Shown piece after piece: positions 1 through 6,537 of a stretch of DNA of 8,075 nt. Source of the DNA: Alterirhizorhabdus sp964247265. Its GTDB lineage: Bacteria; Pseudomonadota; Alphaproteobacteria; Sphingomonadales; Sphingomonadaceae. The DNA is taken from the NCBI GenBank assembly GCA_964247265.1, contig CAXTTS010000142.1, forward strand, positions 1 to 8,075. Reading direction: 5' to 3'. The notes beneath the pieces are model-generated. The model was not told where the DNA came from and did no database searches. It saw only the letters and a program-made list of their open reading frames with translations. The position numbers and the translations under genes are program-made. Position 1 is the first letter of the stretch; every line of letters begins with the position of its first letter.

Positions 1-326
1 ACTATATCCATGTCAGCGATCTGGCGGAGGCGCATGTGATCGCGCTGGATGCGCTGGTGGCGGAACCGGGGCGCAGCCATCGGCTGAACTGCGGCTACGG
101 GCGCGGTTTCTCGGTGCTGGAGGTGCTGGATGCGGTCGATCGCCTGACCAACCGCAAGATCGAGCGCAGGATGGAAGCCCGCCGCCCCGGCGACCCCGAT
201 TCGCTGGTGGCGGACAATGCCGCAATCAAGGCGACGCTCGGCTGGCGGCCGCGGCTGGACGATCTCGACACGATCGTGCGCGATGCCGTGGCGTGGGAAT
301 CGTCGCTGGAGAGCCGGCAGGGCTGA
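1..326 (+). CDS. galE: UDP-glucose 4-epimerase (GalE-type), C-terminal part
   Basis: This is the last third of an extended short-chain dehydrogenase-type sugar epimerase; the start lies before the window. Read from base 3, the protein begins YIHVSDLAEAH, the signature that follows the substrate-binding region in GalE proteins (normally DYIHV; the two leading bases AC fit the end of an Asp codon). It continues with LNCGYGRGFSVLEV, then RRPGDPDSLVAD and LGWRP, all in the family's order and spacing. About 107 residues are visible, ending in a TGA at 324-326. GalE interconverts UDP-glucose and UDP-galactose with tightly bound NAD, feeding exopolysaccharide and LPS synthesis in the cytoplasm. A related UDP-sugar epimerase with another substrate cannot be excluded, because the N-terminal half is missing. 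The gene converges on sufA with a 13-base gap and no obvious terminator between them. Confidence 0.9.
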   Translation, partial: YIHVSDLAEAHVIALDALVAEPGRSHRLNCGYGRGFSVLEVLDAVDRLTNRKIERRMEARRPGDPDSLVADNAAIKATLGWRPRLDDLDTIVRDAVAWESSLESRQG

Positions 327-339
327 GGCCCCGCCGCGC

Positions 340-693
340 CTATACCGTGAAGCTTTCGCCGCAGCCGCAGGCGCCCTTGGCATTGGGGTTCTGGAAGACG
401 AAGCCGGCAGTGAAGTCATCCTCGACCCACGCCATCGTCGATCCGATCAGATAGAGGATCGAGCCGCCATCGACGTAGAAGTCGCCGCTGGGGGTGACGA
501 TCTTTTCGTCGAACGGGTCTATTTCGGTAACGTAATCAACCGAATAGGCCAAGCCGGAGCATCCGCGGCGCGGCGTCGATAGCTTCACGCCGACGGCCCC
601 GTCCGGCGCCTTCGCCATCAGATCAGCGATCCGCTGCTCTGCCGAGGGCGTGAGGATCAGCGCGGCGGGCCGCACGCGAGTCGTCGTCGCCAT
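340..693 (-). CDS. sufA: A-type Fe-S carrier protein (SufA/IscA/ErpA family, HesB domain)
   Basis: The product is a 117-residue HesB-like protein, the usual length for A-type carriers, which accept Fe-S clusters from the Suf scaffold and pass them to apo-proteins. The three ligand cysteines are present: C45 in RRGCSGLAYS, and C109 and C111 in the C-terminal GACGCGESF. The conserved VDGGSILYLIGSTMAWVEDD stretch lies between them. The ATG at 693 is chosen because it has a GGGGA ribosome site 7 bases upstream (701-705) and overlaps the sufT stop as TGATG. A longer in-frame extension exists but reads as Arg-rich shadow sequence. It is the last gene of the operon. Sequence alone cannot separate SufA from ErpA or IscA; the symbol rests on the operon context. 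Confidence 0.93.
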   Translation of the reverse strand: MATTTRVRPAALILTPSAEQRIADLMAKAPDGAVGVKLSTPRRGCSGLAYSVDYVTEIDPFDEKIVTPSGDFYVDGGSILYLIGSTMAWVEDDFTAGFVFQNPNAKGACGCGESFTV

Positions 694-1157
694 CACAGCA
701 TCCCCAGTTCGAGCTTGGCGTCGTCGGACATCTTTGCCGGATCCCACGGCGGATCCCAGACGAGGTTCACCTCCGCCACGCCGACGCCGGGGACCGCGGC
801 GACACGCATCTCGACCTCGCCGGGCATCGATTCGGCGACGGGGCAATGCGGCGTGGTGAGCGTCATGGTGACGACAGTGTGGCCATCGCCGGTGATGTCG
901 ACGCCGTAGATCAGGCCGAGATCGTAGATGTTCACCGGGATTTCGGGATCGAAGATGTCCTTCAACGCGGCGATCACCTCGTCATAGACCGCGCCGCCGG
1001 GTTCGCCGGCCGGCAGATCGGTGGGTGTGGTGGCGAGAAAGCCCTCCAGATAGTCCGCCCGGTGGCGAGGTTCGGCCGTTTCCTGCTCCACCCGCGCGCG
1101 CGGCGGCGGGGTGACGGAGCTGACCTCCTCGGTGGTGATGCTGTTCTCGTCGCTCAT
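693..1157 (-). CDS. sufT: SUF system Fe-S assembly protein, DUF59/MIP18 family
   Basis: The product has 154 residues. Residues 1 to about 52 are variable, Pro/Glu-rich and probably disordered. Residues about 57-154 form a DUF59 (MIP18-like) domain with DPEIPVNIYDLGLIYGV at 70-86, the family's conserved cysteine C105 in LTTPHCPVAE, MPGEVE, and VWDPPWDPAKMSD near the end. DUF59 proteins linked to suf operons (SufT) act in maturation of Fe-S proteins, probably at cluster trafficking rather than scaffold assembly; the exact reaction is not settled. The ATG at 1157 overlaps the sufS stop as ATGA, and its own stop overlaps the sufA start, so translation is probably coupled. Only a weak GAG-like ribosome site precedes it. 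PaaD, a phenylacetate-pathway relative, is unlikely given the neighbours. Confidence 0.9.
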   Translation of the reverse strand: MSDENSITTEEVSSVTPPPRARVEQETAEPRHRADYLEGFLATTPTDLPAGEPGGAVYDEVIAALKDIFDPEIPVNIYDLGLIYGVDITGDGHTVVTMTLTTPHCPVAESMPGEVEMRVAAVPGVGVAEVNLVWDPPWDPAKMSDDAKLELGML

Positions 1158-2365
1158 CCGAATATTCTCGTCACCCGTTGCAACCCCCGCACCAATGCGG
1201 CCACGTCCGCCTCGTTATTATACACGCCGAAGCTGGCGCGGGCGGTGGCCGACACGCCGAGATGATCCATCAGCGGCTGCGCGCAATGGTGGCCGGCACG
1301 GATGGCCACCCGCTCCTCGTCCAATATGGTGCCGATGTCGTGCGGATGCACCCCCTCGATCGCGAAGCTGACGATGCCGGCGGACTCCTCCGGGCCGAAC
1401 AGGGTAACGCTGTTCAGCTGCGACAGCGCCTCGCGCGCGGTGCGGACCAGCGCCGTTTCGTGGGCGTGGATCGCATCGAGGCCGATCGCCTCGACATAAT
1501 CGATCGCCGCATGAAGGCCGAGCGCGCCGACGATGTGGGGAGTCCCCGCTTCGAACCGCGCGGGCGGTGGCGCATAGGTGGTGCGTTCGAACGAGACGCG
1601 ATCGATCATCGCGCCGCCGCCCTGCCACGGCGGCATCGCGGCGAGGATCTCCGGCCGCGCCCATAGCGCGCCGATGCCGGTGGGGCCGTACAGCTTGTGG
1701 CCGGAGAAGACGTAGAAGTCGCAGTCCAGCGCGGCGACATCAACGGCGAGGCGCGGCACGGCCTGGCAGCCATCGAGCAGCAGCTTCGCACCAACGCCGT
1801 GCGCCAGATCGGCGGCGCGGCGGCAATCGAGGATCGAGCCCAGCACATTGGAGACATGCGCCAGCGACACGAGCTTGTGCGCCGGAGTGAGCATCCCTTC
1901 CACCGCATCCAGATCGATGCGGCCATCGGCGGTGAGCGGGGCGACGTCGATCTCGACGCCGGTGCGATCGCGCAGCAGCTGCCACGGCACGATGTTGCTG
2001 TGATGCTCCAGCCGGGAGAGCAGGATGCGATCGCCCGCCTTCAGCGACAGCCCCCATGTCTGCGCGACGAGGTTGATCGCCTCGGTCGCGCCGCGCACGA
2101 AGACGATCTCGTCCGCGCTGCCGGCCCCGATGAACGTCGCGACGCGGCGACGCGCAGCCTCGTAGGCGACGGTCATGTCGGCCGAGCGGGCATAGACGCC
2201 GCGATGCACGGTGGCGTAGGTCTCGCCATAGGCACGCGCGATCGCATCGATCACCGGACGCGGTTTCTGCGCGGTGGCGGCGGTATCGAGATAGGCCCAG
2301 CCGGCCGGGATCGCCGGAAAGTCCGCGAGCGTATCGAGCGGACGGGTATCGAGCGCGACCGTCAT
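1154..2365 (-). CDS. sufS: Cysteine desulfurase SufS (group II, PLP-dependent)
   Basis: SufS removes sulfur from L-cysteine, giving alanine and an enzyme persulfide that feeds the SufBCD scaffold. The 403-residue length matches the family (about 400-410). Visible hallmarks are YLDTAATAQKP near residue 25, the TVHRGVYARS loop at 52-61, EHHSNIVPW with the PLP-stacking His around 121-122, LLLDGCQAVP with D198 and Q201, the PLP-binding lysine K224 in SGHKLYGPTG, and the catalytic C361 in RAGHHCAQPL. The ATG at 2365 is chosen for its strong GGAGG ribosome site (2373-2377, 7-base spacing) and its ATGA overlap with sufD; the long in-frame upstream extension is sufD shadow. Group II enzymes need a SufE or SufU partner, and none is encoded in this window. 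Confidence 0.97.
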   Translation of the reverse strand: MTVALDTRPLDTLADFPAIPAGWAYLDTAATAQKPRPVIDAIARAYGETYATVHRGVYARSADMTVAYEAARRRVATFIGAGSADEIVFVRGATEAINLVAQTWGLSLKAGDRILLSRLEHHSNIVPWQLLRDRTGVEIDVAPLTADGRIDLDAVEGMLTPAHKLVSLAHVSNVLGSILDCRRAADLAHGVGAKLLLDGCQAVPRLAVDVAALDCDFYVFSGHKLYGPTGIGALWARPEILAAMPPWQGGGAMIDRVSFERTTYAPPPARFEAGTPHIVGALGLHAAIDYVEAIGLDAIHAHETALVRTAREALSQLNSVTLFGPEESAGIVSFAIEGVHPHDIGTILDEERVAIRAGHHCAQPLMDHLGVSATARASFGVYNNEADVAALVRGLQRVTRIFG

Positions 2366-3444
2366 GCTGATGCCTCCAGCCACGTATCGGCATCGGCGGC
2401 GAACGCCTCGCGCACCGCCTCCTCGCCGATCCGGGCGAGCGCGTCGCCGACGAAGGCGCGGGTCAGCAGCGCCTTCGCCTGCGCCGGTGGCAGGCCACGG
2501 CTGGCGAGATAGAACAGGGCGCGGGCATCGAGTTCGCCGACGGTGGCGCCGTGGGCGCATTTCACGTCGTCGGCGAAGATCTCCAGCTCGGGCTTCAGAT
2601 TGATCGTGGCGGTGCGCCGCATCAGCAGGCCGCGCAGCGATTGCTCGCCATCGGTCTTCTGCGCGTCGCGCGCCACCTCGACGCGGGCGGCGAGGCTGGC
2701 GGTGGCGCGATCGTCGGCCACGGCGCGCCACAGCTGGCGGCTAGCCCCCTCGATCGCGGCGTGACGGACGACCACGGCGGCATCGTGGCGCTGATCGCCG
2801 CGTGCCAGCAGCGCGCCGCCATATTCGGCATAGCCGCCGGGTTCCGCCAGGGTGATCGCCGCATCGATCCGCGTCCCCGCCCCGCCCGCGCCGAGCAGGG
2901 TGGTGACGAGGCTGGCGCCGCGCCCGAGCACCGCCTCGTCGCGCAGCGAGGCAAAGCCGCTGGCCTGCAACAGCCGCACGCTGCGCATCAGCCGCGCGCC
3001 ATGATCCAGCGTGATCGCGGTAAGCCGGTTGGCCCAGCCATCGCCGACGAACGTCTCGACCATGCTGGCCTGCGCATCCTCGGCCAGCGTGATGCGGGCG
3101 GGCAGATGGCTGGCGCCGCCGGTCGCGACATGGACGATCTCGATCGGCCCGGTGGTGGCGTGATCGCGATCCAGCGAAAACGTCCAGCCTTCGCCGGTGG
3201 CGAGGCGGCCGAGCGGGTGATCGGTGGTGACGGCGACCGGGCCGACCATGATCCCGCGCGGATCGCTCCGCGCCGCATCGAGCCGGCCATCGACGAACAG
3301 CAGGCGCGGGCCGCCCAGGTCGAGCCAGCGATCGCCGATGTCGGTGGCGCCGCCGGCCGGACGTGCCTCGGCGAGTGCCGGCAGGGCCGAGAGATCGGAC
3401 CAGCGCCATGCCTCGTCGCGGGGGGACGGGAGCGCGATCGTCAT
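2362..3444 (-). CDS. sufD: Fe-S cluster assembly scaffold subunit SufD
   Basis: SufD pairs with SufB in the SufBC2D scaffold. The protein has 360 residues, shorter than E. coli SufD (about 420), with the shortfall in the divergent N-terminal half. The C-terminal core is unmistakable: INLKPELEIFADDVKCAHGA at 281-300, TVGELD, and LFYLASRGLP. C296 and H298 sit where the E. coli SufD Cys/His pair implicated in cluster formation lies. The N-terminal motif DEAWRWSDL at 10-18 is typical of SufD starts. The ATG at 3444 has a GAGGGG site 9 bases upstream, lying inside the preceding mini-ORF. No other start codon lies in frame between the sufC stop and this ATG. The 3' end overlaps sufS as ATGA. Confidence 0.93.
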   Translation of the reverse strand: MTIALPSPRDEAWRWSDLSALPALAEARPAGGATDIGDRWLDLGGPRLLFVDGRLDAARSDPRGIMVGPVAVTTDHPLGRLATGEGWTFSLDRDHATTGPIEIVHVATGGASHLPARITLAEDAQASMVETFVGDGWANRLTAITLDHGARLMRSVRLLQASGFASLRDEAVLGRGASLVTTLLGAGGAGTRIDAAITLAEPGGYAEYGGALLARGDQRHDAAVVVRHAAIEGASRQLWRAVADDRATASLAARVEVARDAQKTDGEQSLRGLLMRRTATINLKPELEIFADDVKCAHGATVGELDARALFYLASRGLPPAQAKALLTRAFVGDALARIGEEAVREAFAADADTWLEASA

Positions 3445-3515
3445 GCGGCGCAGCCCCTCGACGCGGCGAAGCCTAATGGTCCCGCGAAGATCATGGGGCG
3501 CATGACCTTCGTCAT
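3441..3515 (-). CDS. Possible 24-codon ORF bridging sufC and sufD
   Basis: Between the sufC stop and the sufD start a short frame opens with ATG at 3515, overlapping the sufC stop as ATGA. It closes with TGA at 3443-3441, overlapping the sufD ATG as ATGA. It would encode 24 residues that start MTKVMRPMIF, are mostly hydrophobic in the middle (IFAGPLGF), and end with a single Cys three residues from the C-terminus. The perfect overlap at both ends suggests that ribosomes could pass from sufC through it to sufD, making it either a coupling leader or a micropeptide. No good ribosome site precedes it, and sufD has its own site within it. It matches nothing I recognise and may be chance. Confidence 0.3.
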   Translation of the reverse strand: MTKVMRPMIFAGPLGFAASRGCAA

Positions 3516-4258
3516 GCCGCCATCGTCCCGGCATAGCCTTCGCGTTCCAGCTCCAGCGCCAGTTCCGGCCCGCCGGAGCGGACGATGCGTCCGTCCGCCA
3601 GCACATGGACGAAATCGGGCCGCACATAATCGAGCAGCCGCTGGTAATGGGTGATGAGCAGCACCGCCTTGTCCGGCGTGCGCATGATGCGGTTGATGCC
3701 GTCGCCCACGGTGCGCAGCGCGTCGATGTCGAGGCCGCTGTCGGTCTCGTCGAGGATGGCCAGCTTCGGGTCGATGATGCCCATCTGCACCATCTCGTTG
3801 CGCTTCTTCTCGCCGCCGGAAAAGCCGACGTTCACCGGGCGCTTGAGCATATCCATGTTGAGGCCGAGGGCGTCGGCCTGCGCCCGGGCGATCTTGAGGA
3901 ACTCGCCGCCGGACAATTCCGCCTGCCCGCGCAGCCGCCGCTGGGCGTTGAGCGCGGTGCGGAGGAACTGTACGTTCGACACGCCGGGTATCTCGACCGG
4001 ATATTGGAAGCCGAGGAACAGCCCTGCGGCGGCGCGCTCATGCGGTTCGAGCGCGAGCAGATCCTGCCCGGCGAAGCTGACGCTGCCGCCGGTGACGGTG
4101 TAGCCGGGGCGCCCGGACAGGGCATAGCCGAGCGTGGACTTGCCGGCGCCGTTCGGCCCCATGATCGCGTGGATCTCGCCCGCGCTCAGCGCGAGGGTAA
4201 GGCCCTTGAGGATCGGCTTGCCGTCTACTTCGGCGTGAAGATTGGTGATCTGGAGCAC
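3512..4258 (-). CDS. sufC: Fe-S cluster assembly ATPase SufC (ABC-type)
   Basis: SufC is the ATPase of the SufBC2D scaffold and drives conformational change during cluster assembly; it is a soluble ABC protein, not a transporter. The 248-residue product has Walker A GPNGAGKST at 34-42, the Q-loop FQYP with Q85, the LSGGE-like element at 115-119, the ABC signature FSGGEKKR at 147-153, Walker B LAILDETDSGLD from 167, and the H-loop LITHYQR with H204. EMVQMGIIDPKLAILDE is specifically SufC-like. The start is GTG at 4258, one base after the stop of the small upstream gene, with GGGA 6 bases before it; no ATG start is available in frame further upstream. The 3' end overlaps the mini-ORF before sufD. 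Confidence 0.97.
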   Translation of the reverse strand: MLQITNLHAEVDGKPILKGLTLALSAGEIHAIMGPNGAGKSTLGYALSGRPGYTVTGGSVSFAGQDLLALEPHERAAAGLFLGFQYPVEIPGVSNVQFLRTALNAQRRLRGQAELSGGEFLKIARAQADALGLNMDMLKRPVNVGFSGGEKKRNEMVQMGIIDPKLAILDETDSGLDIDALRTVGDGINRIMRTPDKAVLLITHYQRLLDYVRPDFVHVLADGRIVRSGGPELALELEREGYAGTMAA

Positions 4259-4259
4259 G

Positions 4260-4526
4260 TTATTTCCCGGTAAAATGAAGCAATGCGAACAGGATGCCGA
4301 TAACCGCAGCGCCTTGTCCTACCACCCACGCGATCAGCCTAGCCTCAGCGGCCTTGATGTCGCGCTGCACCTCAAGCCTAAGCTTCTCGACCTCACTGGT
4401 GAGCTTGATGTCCAGCCGATCCAGATCGGCCTTGGTGGCGACAGCTTCGTCGAACAGCCCGGCAAGCGCCTGCGCCTGCTCGTCTGAGAAGGCCGGTTTG
4501 AGCCGCAGAACCTGCGCCATCGACAT
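4260..4526 (-). CDS. Small coiled-coil protein with C-terminal membrane segment (DUF1640/CCDC90-like)
   Basis: The product is an 88-residue protein of unknown function, resembling the DUF1640/CCDC90 architecture. An N-terminal head (AFSDEQAQALAGLFDEAVATK) is followed by a heptad-like, charged coiled coil (KADLDRLDIKLTSEVEKLRL onward). One hydrophobic segment (WVVGQGAAVIGILFALLHF) then anchors the C-terminus, leaving only TGK after it. Three ATGs compete (4532, 4526, 4520). The 4526 start is preferred because GGGGGA at 4534-4539 is 7 bases upstream, whereas 4532 lies one base from it. The gene sits between sufB and sufC, one base before the sufC GTG, so it is probably co-translated with sufC. 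Its GC content (about 57% with the spacer, hand count) is well below its neighbours, hinting at separate acquisition. A role in Fe-S assembly is not supported by sequence. Confidence 0.72.
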   Translation of the reverse strand: MSMAQVLRLKPAFSDEQAQALAGLFDEAVATKADLDRLDIKLTSEVEKLRLEVQRDIKAAEARLIAWVVGQGAAVIGILFALLHFTGK

Positions 4527-4532
4527 CAGCAT

Positions 4533-4622
4533 TTCCCCCGTGAAGCAACTTCGTGACTCGCAGCGTATTCACAATATTCGAACTGTGATTCGCGCAAGCA
4601 GCCTCTGGTTTCCCAGATTGGA
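4533..4622 (-). other. Structured low-GC spacer between sufB and the small coiled-coil gene
   Basis: This is the only sizeable gap inside the suf operon. Its GC content is near 50% by hand count, against roughly 65-75% in flanking genes. On the transcribed strand it carries three potential RNA hairpins. The first, just after the sufB stop (4604-4617), is a 5-bp stem TCTGG/CCAGA closed by a GAAA tetraloop. The second (4569-4588) is a 7-bp stem, TCACAGT/ATTGTGA with one G-U pair. The third (4542-4552) is a 4-bp stem, GAAG/CTTC. None is followed by a U-tract, so they look more like mRNA-stability or processing elements than a terminator. No convincing promoter is seen. Confidence 0.45.
4534..4539 (-). 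promoter_or_regulatory. Ribosome binding site of the small coiled-coil gene
   Basis: The minus strand reads GGGGGA here, complementary to the 16S rRNA tail apart from one position. Its 7-base spacing to the ATG at 4526 is ideal, and it nearly abuts the ATG at 4532. It is therefore the reason for choosing the shorter 88-residue protein. Confidence 0.5.
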
Positions 4623-6095
4623 TCACCCCACGCTCCCTTCAAGGCTGATGCCCAGCAGCTTCTGCGCCTCGACGGCGAACTCCATCGGCAGCTGTTGCAG
4701 CACCTCTTTGGCAAAGCCGTTGACGATCAGCGCCACCGCATCCTCGGCGTTCAGGCCGCGCTGCATCGCGTAGAACAGCTGATCGTCGCTGATCTTCGAC
4801 GTGGTCGCCTCATGCTCGATCTGGGCCGAGGGGTTGCGCACCTCGATATAGGGGACCGTGTGCGCGCCGCATTCGCTGCCCAGCAGCAGCGAATCGCACT
4901 GGGTGTGGTTGCGGACGTTCTCGGCGGTCGGCCCGACGCGGACGAGGCCGCGATAAGTGTTGTCCGATCGTCCGGCGCTGATCCCCTTTGAGACGATGGT
5001 GGAGCGCGAGCCCTTGCCGAGATGGATCATCTTGGTGCCGGTATCGGCCTGCTGGCGGTTGTTCGTCACCGCCACCGAATAGAATTCGCCGACGCTGTTC
5101 TCGCCCGCGAGCACGCAGCTGGGATATTTCCAGGTGATCGCGGAGCCGGTTTCCACCTGCGTCCAGCTCACCTTGCTGTTGCGGCCGGAGCACAGCGCCC
5201 GCTTGGTAACGAAATTGTAGATGCCGCCGACGCCGTTGGCATCGCCCGGATACCAGTTCTGCACGGTGGAATATTTGATCTCGGCATCGTCCATCGCGAC
5301 GAGTTCCACCACTGCGGCGTGCAGCTGATTCTCGTCGCGCATCGGCGCGGTGCAGCCTTCCAGATAGGAGACGTAGCTGCCCTTGTCGGCGACGATCAGC
5401 GTGCGTTCGAACTGGCCGGTATTGGCCGCGTTGATGCGGAAATAGGTGCTGAGTTCCATCGGGCAGCGCACGCCCTCCGGGATGTAGACGAAGGTGCCGT
5501 CGGAAAAGACGGCGGCGTTCAATGCGGCGAAGTAATTGTCCTGGATCGGCACGACCTTGCCGAGCCACTTGCGCACCAGATCGGGATATTCCCTCACCGC
5601 CTCGCTGATCGAGCGGAAGATCACGCCCGCCCGTTCCAGCTCGGCGCGGAAGGTGGTGGCGACGGAAACGCTGTCGAACACCGCATCGACGGCCACCTTG
5701 CGGCCGCCCTCGACGCCGGCGAGCACCTTCTGCTCCTCGATCGGGATGCCGAGCTTTTCGTAGACGCGCAGGATCTCGGGATCGACCTCGTCGAGCGATT
5801 CGAGCTTCGGCTTCAGCTTGGGCGCGGCGTAGTAATAGGCGTCCTGATAATCGATCGGCGGCACGTTGAGCTTCGCCCAGTCCGGCGACTCCATCGTCAG
5901 CCACAGGCGATAAGCCTTCAGCCGCCAGTCGAGCATCCATTCCGGCTCGTCCTTCTTGGCCGAGATGAAGCGGACGATATCCTCGCTCAGCCCCTTGGGC
6001 GCGAACTCCTGCTCGATATCCGAGTTGAAGCCCCACTCGTAGGTGGAGGCCTTCTCGGCGGCGTCATGCGCCTCGCGGTTGCGTACGTCGGTCAT
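4623..6095 (-). CDS. sufB: Fe-S cluster assembly scaffold subunit SufB
   Basis: SufB is the core scaffold on which the nascent cluster forms with SufC and SufD. The 490-residue product is full length for the family (E. coli about 495). Landmarks are YEWGFNSDIEQEF near 19-31, PEWMLDWRLKAYRLW from 51, YIPEGVRCPMELSTYFRIN around 204-222, YLEGCTAPMRDENQLHAAVV with C248, NWYPGD, GISAGRSDNTYRG, and the cluster-forming region with C400 in NHTQCDS, CGAHTVPYIE, and E427-H428-E429 in QIEHEATTS. C400 and the EHE triad correspond to the E. coli residues needed for assembly (C405 and E434). The C-terminus EFAVEAQKLLGISLEGSVG is canonical. The ATG at 6095 has AGGAA 7 bases upstream and overlaps the regulator's stop as ATGA. 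Confidence 0.98.
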   Translation of the reverse strand: MTDVRNREAHDAAEKASTYEWGFNSDIEQEFAPKGLSEDIVRFISAKKDEPEWMLDWRLKAYRLWLTMESPDWAKLNVPPIDYQDAYYYAAPKLKPKLESLDEVDPEILRVYEKLGIPIEEQKVLAGVEGGRKVAVDAVFDSVSVATTFRAELERAGVIFRSISEAVREYPDLVRKWLGKVVPIQDNYFAALNAAVFSDGTFVYIPEGVRCPMELSTYFRINAANTGQFERTLIVADKGSYVSYLEGCTAPMRDENQLHAAVVELVAMDDAEIKYSTVQNWYPGDANGVGGIYNFVTKRALCSGRNSKVSWTQVETGSAITWKYPSCVLAGENSVGEFYSVAVTNNRQQADTGTKMIHLGKGSRSTIVSKGISAGRSDNTYRGLVRVGPTAENVRNHTQCDSLLLGSECGAHTVPYIEVRNPSAQIEHEATTSKISDDQLFYAMQRGLNAEDAVALIVNGFAKEVLQQLPMEFAVEAQKLLGISLEGSVG

Positions 6096-6523
6096 GCCAG
6101 GGTTCCTGCAAGCGTGGCGGCGGGCGCGGCCAGCGTCGCGAGCGACACCCCGCCGAGCGCGCCCTTCACCGCATCGTTGACGGCGGACCAGTGCGGACGG
6201 ACGCGGCACGCCTCCTCCAGCAGGCAGTCGTGGCGGCCATCCTCGACGCAGGCGGTCATCGCGATCGGACCTTCGACCGCCTCGACGATATCGGCCAGAC
6301 TGATCGCAGCGGCGGCCCGCGCGAGGACGAAGCCGCCGCCGGTGCCGCGCGCGGAATGGAGCAGGCCCGATGCGGCGAGGCGCCCCATCAGCTTCTGCGC
6401 GGTCGGCAGCGGCACGCCCGTCTCGCCGGCGAGCATCGTCGCGCTGAGCCGCGCGCCGGGCGCGTGGCGCGCGGCGGCGGACAGCATCACGACGGCATAA
6501 TCGGTAAGGCTGGTGAGCCGCAT
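6092..6523 (-). CDS. Rrf2-family SUF operon regulator (IscR-like, three Cys)
   Basis: The 143-residue protein is a winged-helix transcription factor. It begins MRLTSLTDYAVVML, the Rrf2 start signature. The recognition-helix region is VPLPTAQKLMGRLAASGLL at 38-55, followed by the wing SARGTGGGFVLAR, then ISLADIVEAVEGPIAMTAC. Three cysteines, C92, C100 and C106, with H111 in CRVRPHW, match the ligand set used by IscR to bind [2Fe-2S]. Here, however, the first spacing is CX7C rather than CX5C as in E. coli IscR. It is the first gene of the suf operon, and its stop overlaps the sufB start. This suggests that it senses cluster sufficiency and represses its own operon, probably through the dyads just upstream. 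Whether it represses or activates is inference. Confidence 0.93.
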   Translation of the reverse strand: MRLTSLTDYAVVMLSAAARHAPGARLSATMLAGETGVPLPTAQKLMGRLAASGLLHSARGTGGGFVLARAAAAISLADIVEAVEGPIAMTACVEDGRHDCLLEEACRVRPHWSAVNDAVKGALGGVSLATLAAPAATLAGTLA

Positions 6524-6537
6524 GCTGTTCCCAAGCT

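Noticed and set aside
327..339. Bidirectional terminator between galE and sufA
   Set aside because: Only 13 bases, with no inverted repeat or T-tract; nothing hairpin-like was found in the adjoining coding ends either.
340..846. A 168-residue version of the A-type carrier starting at 846
   Set aside because: The extra 51 residues are Arg-rich shadow of sufT; the ATG at 693 has a good ribosome site and overlaps the sufT stop.
2362..3627. Longer SufD starting at 3627 inside sufC
   Set aside because: The upstream residues are out-of-frame sufC sequence; the DEAWRWSDL motif follows directly after the ATG at 3444, which has its own ribosome site.
2551..3654. 367-codon open frame on the plus strand opposite sufD
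   Set aside because: It is antisense to sufD, which has clear family motifs; long antisense frames are expected at this GC content. The protein shows no recognisable motif.
4569..4588. CRP/FNR-type site from TCACA and TGTGA
   Set aside because: The half-sites are in the reverse order for CRP (TGTGA-n6-TCACA), and the spacing of 10 is wrong; it sits within an operon, not at its start.
4560..4600. Internal promoter in the sufB spacer (TTGCGC with TATTGT or TTGTGA)
   Set aside because: The spacing (15 or 17 bases) and box quality are poor, and the same bases are better explained as a hairpin.
5022..6500. 492-codon open frame on the plus strand opposite sufB and the regulator
   Set aside because: It mirrors the codon pattern of two well-identified minus-strand genes and crosses their boundary; the composition (His-, Arg- and Ala-rich) is typical of a shadow frame.
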